The notes: generated by a model from the sequence alone, not told the origin. A DNA stretch of 63,247 nt from Leptothoe spongobia TAU-MAC 1115 (GCF_018739885.1 NZ_JADOES010000031.1:1-63247), one strand, 5' to 3'; positions 28,740 through 37,676 are shown, numbered from the stretch's first letter. Numbers and translations: made by a program.

Positions 28740-30197
28740 ATGGCTAGACGGTTGTGGTTATTAGGATTTGGGGCAATGGCACTGATGGGGTTGACCTATC
28801 AGGCAGAAGCTAATTTGTCGTCTGATCCGTCTGATGGGCCACTGTCCGATGTCTCGGCTGCGGCTGCGGAAGTCTCAGCAACAGCTGAGGAGGTCTCAGC
28901 GGCAGCTGAGGACGTGCCTCGGATTGTGCGCCGACGGCAGTTTGAGGATTATCGTCAGGTGATCGAACGCACCCAGTCGATGATTTATGATCAAGGTAGC
29001 CAAACCTTGGCTGATCGATGGGGTTTGGATATTCTGGATGTGACTTGGGAAGACACGGGTCGTTACGATAATTCTGCCGTGGGTCCTAATATCAGCGACA
29101 TGACCATTCAGGTACAACAACAAGACCCAGTCACTGGCGAATATTCACTCCATTTGATGCCCGTGATCCGCCATCCCAATTTTTCTGATTTGACGGGGGA
29201 TGTGCCCATGGATCAGTTTTATGTGCTGACAGGGAATGAAAATGGCGATGATCTGGGGCGAGTGTCCTTAAAGGATGTGCTGGGAGATTTGCGTAGCTAC
29301 CTGAGCGAGCCAGATTCGTGGAAAGGGTCCGAAAAATCACTGCTGGCGGATCGTGATAGCCATGTACTGGTGAGTGCCCAGGCTGCGTTTTTGCCAATTC
29401 CCCAGGGAGATGAGGCGACGTTTAACCCCGTACTCTTTAACTACCAGTCCTATCCCGGTGATCCTGCTGTCCTTACTCTGTTGGTCACCCGTGAAGGGAC
29501 CAGTGCCACCATTATTGACAATCAGCGGGATGGGTTTGATGCGGGTCACACCTGGGGACAGCGTCTATTTTTTAATCAAAATGGTGAGCGGACTAGCCTC
29601 ACGGGGCAACGTCTGAGTGATTTTCAAGTGGAGTCTAGCGGTGAGCCTCAAGCCTCGGATGATCGTCCTGCAAATACCGAAGCAGAAAAGGCTGGCTTGA
29701 ATCTAGTCATGCTGATTCAGGTCCCCCTCAAGCAAAAACAACCCTTTTTGCCTGAAGCTCCGATGGCTGTAGTTGCGGAAGCTGCACCCTTTGATGATGC
29801 GGAGTTTGGTGCTTTGCAGCGCAGTGATGTTGAGGCTGCTGTCATTGGCCATGGCGAAGTCGAAGGCCCTTTTACTGAAATCGATAACCTGGAAATTGAA
29901 CGGGATCCAGACTTCCCGATTCGGGTCACGGTGCAGTTTTACAAAGCCACGAGCAATGGTGTGGTGTCCGCTGATGACATGCGCGAAATCCATGAACAAA
30001 TCCAGCAAGTCTATGATGATGCTGACTATGTTGGCAGCTTGGTACTAGACGGTCGTCAAGGACGTCCAACCGAGTATGACGGTCACCATACTGAGCCCGA
30101 TGATTGGTGGGAGCAATTTTGGGAAAACTCTCGCGATCGCTTAGACATGAGCGAAGAAGAGGCTAGGGAGTTGTGGGAAAGACTGCGGCAGGAATAA
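28740..30197 (+). CDS. Exported hypothetical protein (485 aa)
   Basis: A signal peptide (MARRLWLLGFGAMALMGLTY, cut near AEA) is followed by an alanine-rich tandem repeat of the type EVSATAEEVSAAAEDV. The mature part is acidic and has no membrane helix. I recognise the stretch NPVLFNYQSYPGDPAVLT only as typical of uncharacterised cyanobacterial proteins. The C-terminus is highly charged (MSEEEARELWERLRQE). AAGGA lies ten bases before the ATG. The function is unknown; location is probably periplasm or outer surface. Confidence 0.75.
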   Translation: MARRLWLLGFGAMALMGLTYQAEANLSSDPSDGPLSDVSAAAAEVSATAEEVSAAAEDVPRIVRRRQFEDYRQVIERTQSMIYDQGSQTLADRWGLDILDVTWEDTGRYDNSAVGPNISDMTIQVQQQDPVTGEYSLHLMPVIRHPNFSDLTGDVPMDQFYVLTGNENGDDLGRVSLKDVLGDLRSYLSEPDSWKGSEKSLLADRDSHVLVSAQAAFLPIPQGDEATFNPVLFNYQSYPGDPAVLTLLVTREGTSATIIDNQRDGFDAGHTWGQRLFFNQNGERTSLTGQRLSDFQVESSGEPQASDDRPANTEAEKAGLNLVMLIQVPLKQKQPFLPEAPMAVVAEAAPFDDAEFGALQRSDVEAAVIGHGEVEGPFTEIDNLEIERDPDFPIRVTVQFYKATSNGVVSADDMREIHEQIQQVYDDADYVGSLVLDGRQGRPTEYDGHHTEPDDWWEQFWENSRDRLDMSEEEARELWERLRQE

Positions 30198-30346
30198 GTA
30201 GGTTGGTCATGGAGCGAGTTACCACTTTCTAGTTTCTGACCAACTGCCCCTACACATCTTGGTTCGGTCAACCCGACCGTATCTTTATGGACGCTCTCAG
30301 TTTTCCTTTTGTAAGCTAGAAGAATAGAACCCAATTTGGTTGAGCC

Positions 30347-30826
30347 ATGTCTGCGATCGCGCCACCACAAGTTCAAGAACGTAAAAAAGCGAGCTATCTT
30401 CTGTGGTTCGGAATTTTATTGGGCATGGGTGGGCTGCACCGGCTTTATAACGGTAAATATGTGTCAGGAGTGATCTGGCTCTTTACCTATGGCTTATTTG
30501 GTGTTGGTCAGCTGGTTGATCTGGTTTTGATCTCTGACATGGCTGAGCGACGACAGTGGCAGTTATCTGGGGGACGGCCATCTAAGTTTGATGCGCAGCC
30601 TGCTGTGGCAACTGAGGTGCGCAAAGATAGTCTGATGGTGCAGCTACTGCGTTTAGCTGAGTTGCATGGTGGTCAGATCACGGTTACCCAGGCTGTGATG
30701 GAGACTGGGCAATCGTTTGAGACGATTGAATCAGAATTGAAAACCATGGTGAGGTCTGGCTATGCTGACGTCACCAATCGTCCTGGCTCAGGAGTGGTGG
30801 TGTATGAGTTTCCTGAGCTGATGTAG
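30347..30826 (+). CDS. TM2-domain protein with C-terminal helical domain
   Basis: The 159-residue protein begins with a TM2 domain: two membrane helices joined by a short turn, with the conserved GLHRLYNGKYVSGVIW and VGQLVDLVL. Its cytoplasmic half (about 85-159) looks like a small winged-helix (GGQITVTQAVMETGQSFETI), possibly nucleic-acid binding. The function of TM2 proteins of this type in bacteria is unknown. It is convergent with the ExoD gene; a short hairpin, CCTCCC/GGGAGG (30844-30860), lies between them. Confidence 0.8.
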   Translation: MSAIAPPQVQERKKASYLLWFGILLGMGGLHRLYNGKYVSGVIWLFTYGLFGVGQLVDLVLISDMAERRQWQLSGGRPSKFDAQPAVATEVRKDSLMVQLLRLAELHGGQITVTQAVMETGQSFETIESELKTMVRSGYADVTNRPGSGVVVYEFPELM

Positions 30827-30898
30827 TTACCCACCCCGGAGCTCCTCCCAGGAGGGGAGGTATATAGTTGCTCCTTTGTGGTTTCCTTCGAACTTGGC

Positions 30899-31576
30899 TT
30901 ACTGACCAAAAATCATTCCCTTGATCCAGTCTTTGCCTTGGTCAACGGCTTCGGCCCCTAAGAATATGATGGAGCCGACCAGGCCGATGGCTAGGGTGCA
31001 AATGGTCAGACCGGCTAGGCTAATGGCCCCGTCATCATCCAACAGGCCAAAGCCGATCACGAAAATGGCAATGGCTGGCAGGGTATTGGTGCCTGGAATC
31101 GGAATCAGCATGCAGGTAGACATTAGTGCGATCGCAAGGCCCAAGACCAACCGCCCCACCGGGCTGGTGCAAATTATCGATAATCGTGGTCGGGACACCG
31201 CCTCAATTTTTTGTAGCCAGGGCAATCCTTTTGTAATAAACCCGGCTACTTTAGTCCGTTCAAATCCTTTTGCCATCCAGCCTTTCGGTAACCAAGGCTT
31301 TTCACGACCAATGATCAACTGCACTGCCAGCAATAACATGACAATGCCGAAGGGAATAGAATAGCCAGGTGCCGGGATGGGCAAGGCTGAGGGTAATGAC
31401 AGTAAGACAAACAAAAAGCCAAACGTACGTTCCCCACTCAAGGTAAGTAGTTCATTCAGCGTGACATCGCCGCTGGTGGTGGTGGAAACTTCAGCCGCTG
31501 CTGTTTCATGGGGTGTGGGTGTCAGCGACGGAGCATCTAAAAAATAGCGCTGAAGTTCAGCGGATAGTTTAGCCAT
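30899..31576 (-). CDS. ExoD-family membrane protein
   Basis: The 225-residue protein starts with about 45 polar residues, then carries the ExoD signature TLNELLTLSGERTFGFLFVL followed by LPSALPIPAPGYSIPFGIVM. Four to five hydrophobic segments follow. ExoD proteins are linked to exopolysaccharide synthesis in rhizobia; the molecular activity is not established. No neighbouring polysaccharide genes are present, so the role here is open. Confidence 0.85.
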   Translation of the reverse strand: MAKLSAELQRYFLDAPSLTPTPHETAAAEVSTTTSGDVTLNELLTLSGERTFGFLFVLLSLPSALPIPAPGYSIPFGIVMLLLAVQLIIGREKPWLPKGWMAKGFERTKVAGFITKGLPWLQKIEAVSRPRLSIICTSPVGRLVLGLAIALMSTCMLIPIPGTNTLPAIAIFVIGFGLLDDDGAISLAGLTICTLAIGLVGSIIFLGAEAVDQGKDWIKGMIFGQ

Positions 31577-31812
31577 AGATAAGTCAATTTAGAAGTTACT
31601 GAAACCACGTCCAAGTTGAAACCTTTAGATTCTTCTACGGAAAAACTCTAGTTCTGGACGTGGACAAGGTTTATATAGAGGTTCACCCAAGAATTCTCAG
31701 GTCTGGGGAAGTTTTGAGTATCTGACTGAACTAGCTCATGCCAGGTTCCATAGCCAGCTTAGCGATACCAGCTTAGCGGTATTTGTGAACTGCTGGCCAT
31801 GGGCAGGGTGAC

Positions 31813-32583
31813 TCAGTCGGTTTGACGAACTTGGTCACAAAATTGTTGGACGGCTTGAATGGCTTGCGATCGCAAGTCTACCAGGGGCTTTGCAAAGGGT
31901 GGCTGCCAGTCAGACATGCCCCATAAGTCAGAGGTGACTAGCACCTGTCCATCACAATGTGGTCCGGCCCCAATGCCAATAGTGGGAATGGCCAGTTCCT
32001 GGGTGATTGTTTTAGCCAGGGTAATTGGAATATGTTCCAGTACGATCGCAAAGGCTCCAGCTCTTTCTAGAGCTAAGGCACCTTGTCGGATTTGCTCAGC
32101 GTCTTCCTCTGTCTGGCCCTGCTTCCGAAAGCCCCCAAACTGGTGGACGGATTGAGGCGTTAGTCCCACATGTCCCATCACTGGAATGCCAACTTGAGTC
32201 AGACGAGCCACCGTTGCCACCATTGCCGGATGACCGCCTTCCAGTTTCACGGCTTGGGCTCCTGTTTCCTTCATGACTTTTCCAGCATTCACCAAGGCTT
32301 GTTCCGAACTCACTTGGTAGCTTAAAAATGGTAAATCTACCACCATCATGGCGTCGGATATCCCACGTCGTACCGCTTTGGCATGGTGCATGATTGCATC
32401 CAAGGTTAACGGTACTGTCGTGTCGTACCCCAGCACTGTCATCGCCAGCGAATCACCCACTAAGGCAATATCCACACCGGCAGTATCCACAAGTTGTGCA
32501 GAGAGATAATCCCAGGCAGTCAGCACCGCTATGGGTCGCCTCTCTTGTTTCCAACGGATTATCTGAGAAACCGTTACGGTCAT
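31813..32583 (-). CDS. panB: Ketopantoate hydroxymethyltransferase
   Basis: PanB adds a hydroxymethyl group from methylene-tetrahydrofolate to 2-oxoisovalerate, the first committed step of pantothenate synthesis. The 256-residue product has AVLTAWDYLSAQLVDTAG, the metal ligand segment VGDSLAMTVLGYDTT, VDLPFLSYQ and GHVGLTPQSVHQFGGF with the catalytic region. GTG 32592 is a possible start three codons upstream. It stands alone; no panC or panD is seen nearby. Confidence 0.95.
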   Translation of the reverse strand: MTVTVSQIIRWKQERRPIAVLTAWDYLSAQLVDTAGVDIALVGDSLAMTVLGYDTTVPLTLDAIMHHAKAVRRGISDAMMVVDLPFLSYQVSSEQALVNAGKVMKETGAQAVKLEGGHPAMVATVARLTQVGIPVMGHVGLTPQSVHQFGGFRKQGQTEEDAEQIRQGALALERAGAFAIVLEHIPITLAKTITQELAIPTIGIGAGPHCDGQVLVTSDLWGMSDWQPPFAKPLVDLRSQAIQAVQQFCDQVRQTD

Positions 32584-32711
32584 AGCTGTCACGCACTATA
32601 GTCAGTTTTCAAGAGTGGGTGATTCAACCACCTCTTTTACAATTAGGCCACAAATAGACTATTTCGCGGGGACAACAATTTTCTCTTGTGGGTAGTGTGA
32701 GGCCGCTAGCT

Positions 32712-33764
32712 TTATTGTTGAGGGACCCTTTGACTGGCAAATGCCTCATGGGCAAATGTTCTGCCTGTGGTCAAACTCATCCAAGCTAGTCCTTCTGTGG
32801 TGCCAATCCAGAGTTTATCGCTCACATCGGTGGCGATCGATAGCACATGGGATGAGGGCAAGTTCGGTACTTGACTCACGATGGCACCGTTATAGGGATT
32901 GAGTTTAAATAATCCACTCTCTGTGCCCACCCATAGACTTTGAGTTTTATCAAATGCGATATCTGTGACACTTTTCCCTCGCATTGCCGTGACAGAGCGT
33001 AGTAGTGCGCCTGTATCTGCATCAAAGACAAACAGTCCTTGAGATGTCCCCACCCATAGTTGACCCTGCGGCCCAGTTGCCATGGATTCAATGGAGCGAC
33101 CTGGCACATTGGATACGCGATTGAGGATAAACGCATTGGCTGTATTTACTTGGACTAATCCTGTTAGGGTGCCCACCCATAGCTGACCAGACTGGTCAAG
33201 GGCTAAGGCGTTGGCACTGATACCTGGTAGCTCCTGCAGTGTGGTCATCAAGAGACCGCGATCAGGACTAATCATAGCTAACCCTTGATCGGTACCTACC
33301 CACAAAAAGCCACGATCATCCAGTGCCATATCCAATACTCGATTGGAGGGTAGGCGGAAATTTTGGGCCGTGATCTGATTGATCCGTGGATCGACCCTGA
33401 CCAGACCGTTATACGTGCCTAACCAAATGCGACCTACTTTATCTTGGACCATGGCATCGATAAAGCGATTCGGCACATTGATCCGAGACTGAATGGTGCC
33501 AGTTGCTGGATTGATGCGGGCTAAGCCTTGATGAGACCCCACCCAAAGACTGCCTGTATAGTCTGGCTGCAGTGCCCCTACCTGAAAGTCGTTGGCTAAA
33601 GGACTGACTTGATTAGGTCGATCAGAAGGGAGGGGAACAACTCTTGGGGGCGGATCTGTATAAATAGGCGTACTGTTTGATTCTTGAGCGCTAGCTGATA
33701 TCCCGGCACTCCATAAGAGTGTTGCGCCTAAGGTCAGTTTAATCAATGGCTTAGCAGAAATCAC
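32712..33764 (-). CDS. Exported beta-propeller protein with regulator-propeller-like repeats
   Basis: A GTG start with GGAG eight bases upstream gives 350 residues: a signal peptide ending near SASAQE, then at least six repeats of about 42 residues of the type LWVGTxxGLxRxNPxTG. The repeats match the propeller blades seen in the sensor part of hybrid two-component systems. Here the protein has no kinase part, so it is a free periplasmic propeller that may bind a ligand or protein. The partner is unknown. Confidence 0.85.
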   Translation of the reverse strand: MISAKPLIKLTLGATLLWSAGISASAQESNSTPIYTDPPPRVVPLPSDRPNQVSPLANDFQVGALQPDYTGSLWVGSHQGLARINPATGTIQSRINVPNRFIDAMVQDKVGRIWLGTYNGLVRVDPRINQITAQNFRLPSNRVLDMALDDRGFLWVGTDQGLAMISPDRGLLMTTLQELPGISANALALDQSGQLWVGTLTGLVQVNTANAFILNRVSNVPGRSIESMATGPQGQLWVGTSQGLFVFDADTGALLRSVTAMRGKSVTDIAFDKTQSLWVGTESGLFKLNPYNGAIVSQVPNLPSSHVLSIATDVSDKLWIGTTEGLAWMSLTTGRTFAHEAFASQRVPQQ

Positions 33765-34049
33765 AGTGACGTCTCCATATAGGCTATGAGTCTATTTCTC
33801 CTGCGGCAGCAGCAGGTAGCTTGATGCTTTAGATAGCGTGCCCAAGTGCTTGTGTCAAGATAAATCAAGCGCAATCACTCTGTCATTCATTAGTAAATCT
33901 AAAATTTTTATTAGGAGATAAAAGACTTTCTCAACAACTATGGGATAGTAATTTTGTCGAAAAGGTGCTATCTAAAAGTCTCACAAGCAGCAAACCCCTA
34001 CATGTTGCATTAGTGACCTCATATTTCGAAAACTTAATGGTACTGTACT

Positions 34050-34078
34050 TAGATTCATAAATAAAAGTTATGAATCTA
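34050..34078. promoter_or_regulatory. Perfect 11-bp dyad, candidate operator upstream of rbcL
   Basis: TAGATTCATAA (34050-34060) and TTATGAATCTA (34068-34078) are perfect inverted arms 7 bases apart. The AT-rich dyad with a short spacer fits a dimeric regulator site about 310 bases upstream of rbcL. Which protein binds is unknown. Confidence 0.4.
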
Positions 34079-34259
34079 TACAGAACTTCCAAAATTCAAC
34101 TTATCAAATCGCTGATAGTATTCTTAAAGCATTAGGCAGTAGTTATCTGTCTAGGAAATAAGGAGAACAGTCAATTTGGCTGTCTAGCAGTGTCTGCTGC
34201 TCGATACCATTTTTGAACTTAGCCGCCTTAGGGACTAATACCTTGTCCACGTCCAAAGC

Positions 34260-34286
34260 TGTCGTTTTGTCGTGGAAGAAACGACA
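34260..34286 (+). promoter_or_regulatory. Stem-loop in the rbcL leader
   Basis: TGTCGTTT (34260-34267) pairs with AAACGACA (34279-34286) around 11 bases. It lies about 100 bases before the rbcL start and could stabilise or regulate the mRNA. No T-run follows, so it is not a terminator. Confidence 0.4.
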
Positions 34287-34387
34287 AGTTTCAACTTGGA
34301 TTTGGTTTGGTGGGCATTCGTTAGGCTGCCCCCTTCAGGCGTTGCAACAGTTCTAAGCCATCTAATTTGATTCACAGGAAGGGAGAT

Positions 34388-35818
34388 ATGTCTTACTCTC
34401 AGACGTCGACGCAGTCGAAGGTTGGTTACAGTGCAGGTGTAAAGGATTACAAACTTACCTATTACACTCCTGATTACACGCCTAAAGATACCGATATTCT
34501 GGCCGCTTTCCGGATGACGCCTCAGCCTGGGGTGCCTCCTGAAGAGTGTGCAGCAGCCGTTGCAGCAGAATCTTCTACAGGTACTTGGACTACCGTATGG
34601 ACTGACCTTTTGACCGACATGGATCGGTATAAAGGTCGTTGCTACGACATTGAGCCCGTACCCGGCGAAGATAATCAGTACATCTGCTATGTTGCTTATC
34701 CTCTAGATCTTTTTGAGGAAGGTTCCGTAACTAACCTACTAACTTCTCTGGTAGGTAACGTATTTGGCTTTAAGGCCCTGCGTGCTCTGCGTCTGGAAGA
34801 CTTACGGATTCCCGTTGCATACCTCAAGACCTTCCAGGGTCCTCCCCACGGTATTCAGGTTGAGCGTGACAAGCTTAACAAGTATGGTCGTCCCATGTTG
34901 GGTTGCACCATTAAGCCTAAGCTTGGTCTGTCCGCTAAGAACTATGGCCGTGCAGTTTATGAGTGCCTACGGGGTGGTCTTGACTTCACTAAGGATGACG
35001 AGAACATCAACTCTCAGCCTTTCCAGCGCTGGCGCGATCGCTTCTTGTTCTGTGCTGATGCAATTACTAAGGCTCAAGCAGAGACTGGCGAAATCAAGGG
35101 TCACTACCTAAACGTGACTGCTTCCACCTGTGAAGAAATGATCAAGCGGGCCGAGTACGCTAAGGAACTCGATCAGCCCATCGTCATGCACGACTTCTTG
35201 ACAGCTGGTTTCACCGCTAACACCACTCTGTCTCACTGGTGTCGTGATAATGGTGTCCTGCTTCACATCCACCGTGCGATGCACGCAGTAATCGACCGTC
35301 AGAAGAACCACGGTATTCACTTCCGCGTATTGGCTAAGTGTCTACGTATGTCTGGTGGTGACCACATTCACACCGGTACTGTTGTCGGTAAGCTTGAGGG
35401 TGACCGCGCTGGTACTCTTGGTTTCGTAGACCTACTACGTGAGAACTATGTAGAGCAAGACAAGTCTCGCGGTATTTACTTTACCCAAGACTGGGCTGCC
35501 ATGGGCGGCGTCATGGCTGTTGCTTCCGGTGGTATTCACGTATGGCATATGCCTGCCCTCGTTGAAATCTTCGGCGACGACTCCGTTCTACAGTTTGGTG
35601 GTGGTACTTTGGGTCACCCCTGGGGTAACGCTCCTGGTGCAACTGCTAACCGTGTTGCTCTTGAAGCTTGTGTGCAAGCTCGTAACGAAGGCCGTAACTT
35701 GGCTCGCGAAGGTGGCGACATCATTCGTGAAGCTTGTAAGTGGTCTCCTGAGCTGGCTGCAGCTTGCGAACTTTGGAAGGAAATCAAGTTCGAATTCGAG
35801 ACCATGGATACTATCTAA
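34388..35818 (+). CDS. rbcL: RuBisCO large subunit, form IB
   Basis: RbcL fixes CO2 onto ribulose 1,5-bisphosphate in carboxysomes. From ATG 34388 the protein has 476 residues, with the N-terminal YKLTYYTPDYTPKDTDILAA, the carbamylated-lysine motif GGLDFTKDDENIN near 202, HFRVLAKCLRMSGGDHIH and loop-6 GKLEGDRAGT. It is of the cyanobacterial/green type. The operon continues with rbcX and rbcS. An upstream in-frame start at 34367 adds seven atypical residues and is rejected. Confidence 0.98.
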   Translation: MSYSQTSTQSKVGYSAGVKDYKLTYYTPDYTPKDTDILAAFRMTPQPGVPPEECAAAVAAESSTGTWTTVWTDLLTDMDRYKGRCYDIEPVPGEDNQYICYVAYPLDLFEEGSVTNLLTSLVGNVFGFKALRALRLEDLRIPVAYLKTFQGPPHGIQVERDKLNKYGRPMLGCTIKPKLGLSAKNYGRAVYECLRGGLDFTKDDENINSQPFQRWRDRFLFCADAITKAQAETGEIKGHYLNVTASTCEEMIKRAEYAKELDQPIVMHDFLTAGFTANTTLSHWCRDNGVLLHIHRAMHAVIDRQKNHGIHFRVLAKCLRMSGGDHIHTGTVVGKLEGDRAGTLGFVDLLRENYVEQDKSRGIYFTQDWAAMGGVMAVASGGIHVWHMPALVEIFGDDSVLQFGGGTLGHPWGNAPGATANRVALEACVQARNEGRNLAREGGDIIREACKWSPELAAACELWKEIKFEFETMDTI

Positions 35819-35830
35819 TCTTCATAGCTG

Positions 35831-35890
35831 GGGCAGTGAGATGATTGTGATTGCCAATACATTTGGCCATGTCATCAGAAACTGCTGCCC
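35831..35890 (+). promoter_or_regulatory. Extended stem-loop between rbcL and rbcX
   Basis: GGGCAG (35831-35836) pairs with CTGCCC (35885-35890). Inside it GATGA (35840) can pair with TCATC (35872), and TTGCCAA faces TTGGCCA around TACAT. No T-run follows, so a role in partial attenuation, RNA processing or message stability is more likely than full termination. Confidence 0.5.
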
Positions 35891-35922
35891 TGGTTACTGC
35901 ATCAGCTGTTTGAACCTGCTTT

Positions 35923-35939
35923 AATGCATCAGATGCATT
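35923..35939 (+). promoter_or_regulatory. Hairpin directly upstream of rbcX
   Basis: AATGCAT (35923-35929) and ATGCATT (35933-35939) form a perfect 7-bp hairpin with a CAG loop, ending ten bases before the rbcX ATG. It covers the region where a ribosome-binding site would lie, and rbcX has no strong Shine-Dalgarno. Translation of the chaperone may therefore be dampened. Confidence 0.4.
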
Positions 35940-35949
35940 GAGCTGACCT

Positions 35950-36345
35950 ATGGACCTAAAGCGAATTGCAAAGGATACGGCCAAGACGCTGACAAGCTAT
36001 CTAACCTATCAAGCGGTTCGTGTGGTCATGGGGCAGTTAAAGGAGACCGACTTACCTCGGTCTTACTGGTTTAACGAGTTTGCAACCCGAGAAAAATTGC
36101 AGGATGGAGAAGCCTTTATTGCTGCACTGATGCAAGAGCAGGCCGATCTAGCTCTCCGGGTCATGACTGTTCGTCAACACCTGGCAGAAGAAGTGACTGA
36201 ATTTCTTCCTGAAATGGTGGTGACGGGTATTCAGCAAGCAAACATCGAACACCGCAAGCAACATTTGGAGCGGATGACTCAAATGAGTTCTGAAGAGCTG
36301 CGGAGTGGAGCTGATACAGATGATAGAGATTCTCAGTCTGAATAA
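35950..36345 (+). CDS. rbcX: RuBisCO assembly chaperone RbcX
   Basis: RbcX is a dimeric helical chaperone that clamps the C-terminal tail of folded RbcL to form the octameric core. The 131-residue protein has SYLTYQAVRVVMGQLKETD, the conserved YWFNEF and a charged C-terminal tail rich in Arg and Glu. It lies between rbcL and rbcS as in many cyanobacteria. Confidence 0.97.
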   Translation: MDLKRIAKDTAKTLTSYLTYQAVRVVMGQLKETDLPRSYWFNEFATREKLQDGEAFIAALMQEQADLALRVMTVRQHLAEEVTEFLPEMVVTGIQQANIEHRKQHLERMTQMSSEELRSGADTDDRDSQSE

Positions 36346-36374
36346 TCTTGTAAACCAATACTGACGAGTAGATT

Positions 36375-36719
36375 ATGAAAACTCTGCCTAAAGAGCGTCG
36401 TTACGAAACGCTTTCTTACTTACCTCCTCTAAGCGATGCTCAAATCGAGCGTCAGATCCAGTACGTTCTCGAGCAAGGCTATTTCCCTGCTGTTGAGTTC
36501 AATGAGGATTCTGATCCTACAACTTACTACTGGACCATGTGGAAGCTGCCTATGTTTGCAGCTAAGTCCACCCGTGAAGTATTGGACGAAGTCCAGGCTT
36601 GCCGCTCTGAGTATCCCGACTGCTTTATCCGTGTAGTTGGATTTGACAACGTGAAGCAGTGCCAAATCCTTAGCTTCATCGTTCACAAGCCCGGTTCTGG
36701 TGGTGGCTACCGCTACTAA
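36375..36719 (+). CDS. rbcS: RuBisCO small subunit
   Basis: The 114-residue protein has the form IB small-subunit pattern: ERRYETLSYLPPLSDAQIER, GYFPAVEFNE, YYWTMWKLPMF and CFIRVVGFDNVKQCQ. It caps the RbcL octamer. It is the last gene of the operon; the spacer to rbcX is 29 bases and a strong intrinsic terminator follows 40 bases after the stop. Confidence 0.98.
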   Translation: MKTLPKERRYETLSYLPPLSDAQIERQIQYVLEQGYFPAVEFNEDSDPTTYYWTMWKLPMFAAKSTREVLDEVQACRSEYPDCFIRVVGFDNVKQCQILSFIVHKPGSGGGYRY

Positions 36720-36758
36720 TTTAATAAGTTTGGCACTGAATAAGTGCTGAATAAGTTT

Positions 36759-36791
36759 AAAAGGGAGGTCCCGAAAGGGCCTCCCTTTTTT
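36759..36791 (+). terminator. Strong intrinsic terminator of the rbc operon
   Basis: AAAAGGGAGG (36759-36768) pairs with CCTCCCTTTT (36780-36789). An inner CCC-GAAA-GGG tetraloop stem and a run of six T complete a classical rho-independent terminator. Confidence 0.95.
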
Positions 36792-36840
36792 GCTCAAGGT
36801 ATGATGAGAATACAGTTCATGTGAATATCGCTAAGTTCTT

Positions 36841-37155
36841 ATGATTGATATTCGTGGTGCTACGGTAACAGCGCAAAAATATATTCAATCTATTGAGGAT
36901 TTATTGGGTGGACCGTTAGACAACATACGCCTTGAGGAAGCTGAAGTCTCAGATGACAGAAACTTTTGGTTAATTACTCTAGGTTATGACAAGCCAACGG
37001 ATAATAAAGATGTGGCTGCTATTAATCAAATTAAATTAGGCTTACCCGATAATCGTGGTTTATTTGGTCAGCAACTTTTGACAAGAGAATATAAAGTTCT
37101 TAAGGTAAATGCCGACAGCGGAGAGGTGGAATCGATTAAAATTCGCCAGTTATGA
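36841..37155 (+). CDS. Unknown 104-aa protein coupled to a PIN nuclease
   Basis: The small soluble protein has a helical N-terminus (AQKYIQSIEDLLG) and strand-like segments (FWLITLGYDK, REYKVLKVNADSGEVESIKI). The C-terminal strand pattern resembles PepSY-like small domains only weakly. Its stop overlaps the ATG of the PIN gene (ATGA at 37152-37155), a hallmark of translational coupling. By position it could be an antitoxin or immunity partner, but it does not match a common antitoxin family that I recognise. Confidence 0.7.
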   Translation: MIDIRGATVTAQKYIQSIEDLLGGPLDNIRLEEAEVSDDRNFWLITLGYDKPTDNKDVAAINQIKLGLPDNRGLFGQQLLTREYKVLKVNADSGEVESIKIRQL

Positions 37156-37676
37156 TTTCTGAAGTTCAGCAATTGCTCGAACGTTATGCCCGGAAGGGGA
37201 TACTGGTTGATACCAATATTCTTTTGCTGTATTACGTAGGAACTATAAATCGTCAACGCATCACACGATTTAATCGTACTGAGCAATTTATTCCTGAGGA
37301 CTACGATTTACTTGTACGATTGCTGCAATCTTTTGAAAGAATTGCGACCACACCTAATATTTTGACTGAAGTCAGTAGCTTTATTAATCAGTTGTTTGAA
37401 CCAGAACGTTCGCAATGCTACGACCTTTTTGCTGGGCATATAAAGGTGTTGCAGGAAACCTATATTCCAAGTACTGAGGTTGCTATTCAAGACTGGCCTT
37501 TCTACAAATATGGTTTAACAGATTGTGGCATTGCATCTTTAGCCAAGGATTCATATTTAGCCAAGGATTCATATTTAGTGCTGACAGACGATTTAAAGGC
37601 TGCCTTTTATTTGCAGAGTCAGGGTATTGATACCCTTAATTTCAATAACATTAGAACTTTAGGATGGAATCTATAA
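37152..37676 (+). CDS. PIN-domain nuclease
   Basis: The 174-residue protein has the PIN acidic residues in order: ILVDTNILLL with Asp20, a Glu in TPNILTEVSSF near 75, LTDCGIASLA near 130 and VLTDDLKAAF near 146. PIN proteins are Mg-dependent RNases, often toxins of toxin-antitoxin pairs. The upstream 104-residue gene overlaps it by four bases. A tandem duplication repeats the six residues AKDSYL between the third and fourth acidic motifs. It is convergent with the next gene, 13 bases away. Confidence 0.85.
   Translation: MISEVQQLLERYARKGILVDTNILLLYYVGTINRQRITRFNRTEQFIPEDYDLLVRLLQSFERIATTPNILTEVSSFINQLFEPERSQCYDLFAGHIKVLQETYIPSTEVAIQDWPFYKYGLTDCGIASLAKDSYLAKDSYLVLTDDLKAAFYLQSQGIDTLNFNNIRTLGWNL
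37541..37576 (+). repeat. 18-bp in-frame tandem duplication in the PIN gene
   Basis: AGCCAAGGATTCATATTT occurs twice without change at 37541-37558 and 37559-37576, inserting a second AKDSYL. Identity of the copies suggests a recent slippage event. Confidence 0.95.

Larger units (their letters stand above)
33765..34387 (+). promoter_or_regulatory. Long upstream and leader region of the RuBisCO operon
   Basis: About 620 bases without a gene separate the propeller gene from rbcL. The region is AT-rich up to about 34150. It holds two clear dyads, annotated separately, and AAGGAG near 34159 with no plausible frame after it. A GGAAGGGAGA Shine-Dalgarno precedes the rbcL ATG. A CbbR/RbcR-type LysR regulator would be expected here from knowledge of cyanobacteria; I could not place its site with confidence. 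Confidence 0.5.

Noticed and set aside
35520..35924. 134-codon frame inside rbcL
   Set aside because: It is a shadow of rbcL in another frame that runs into the noncoding spacer.
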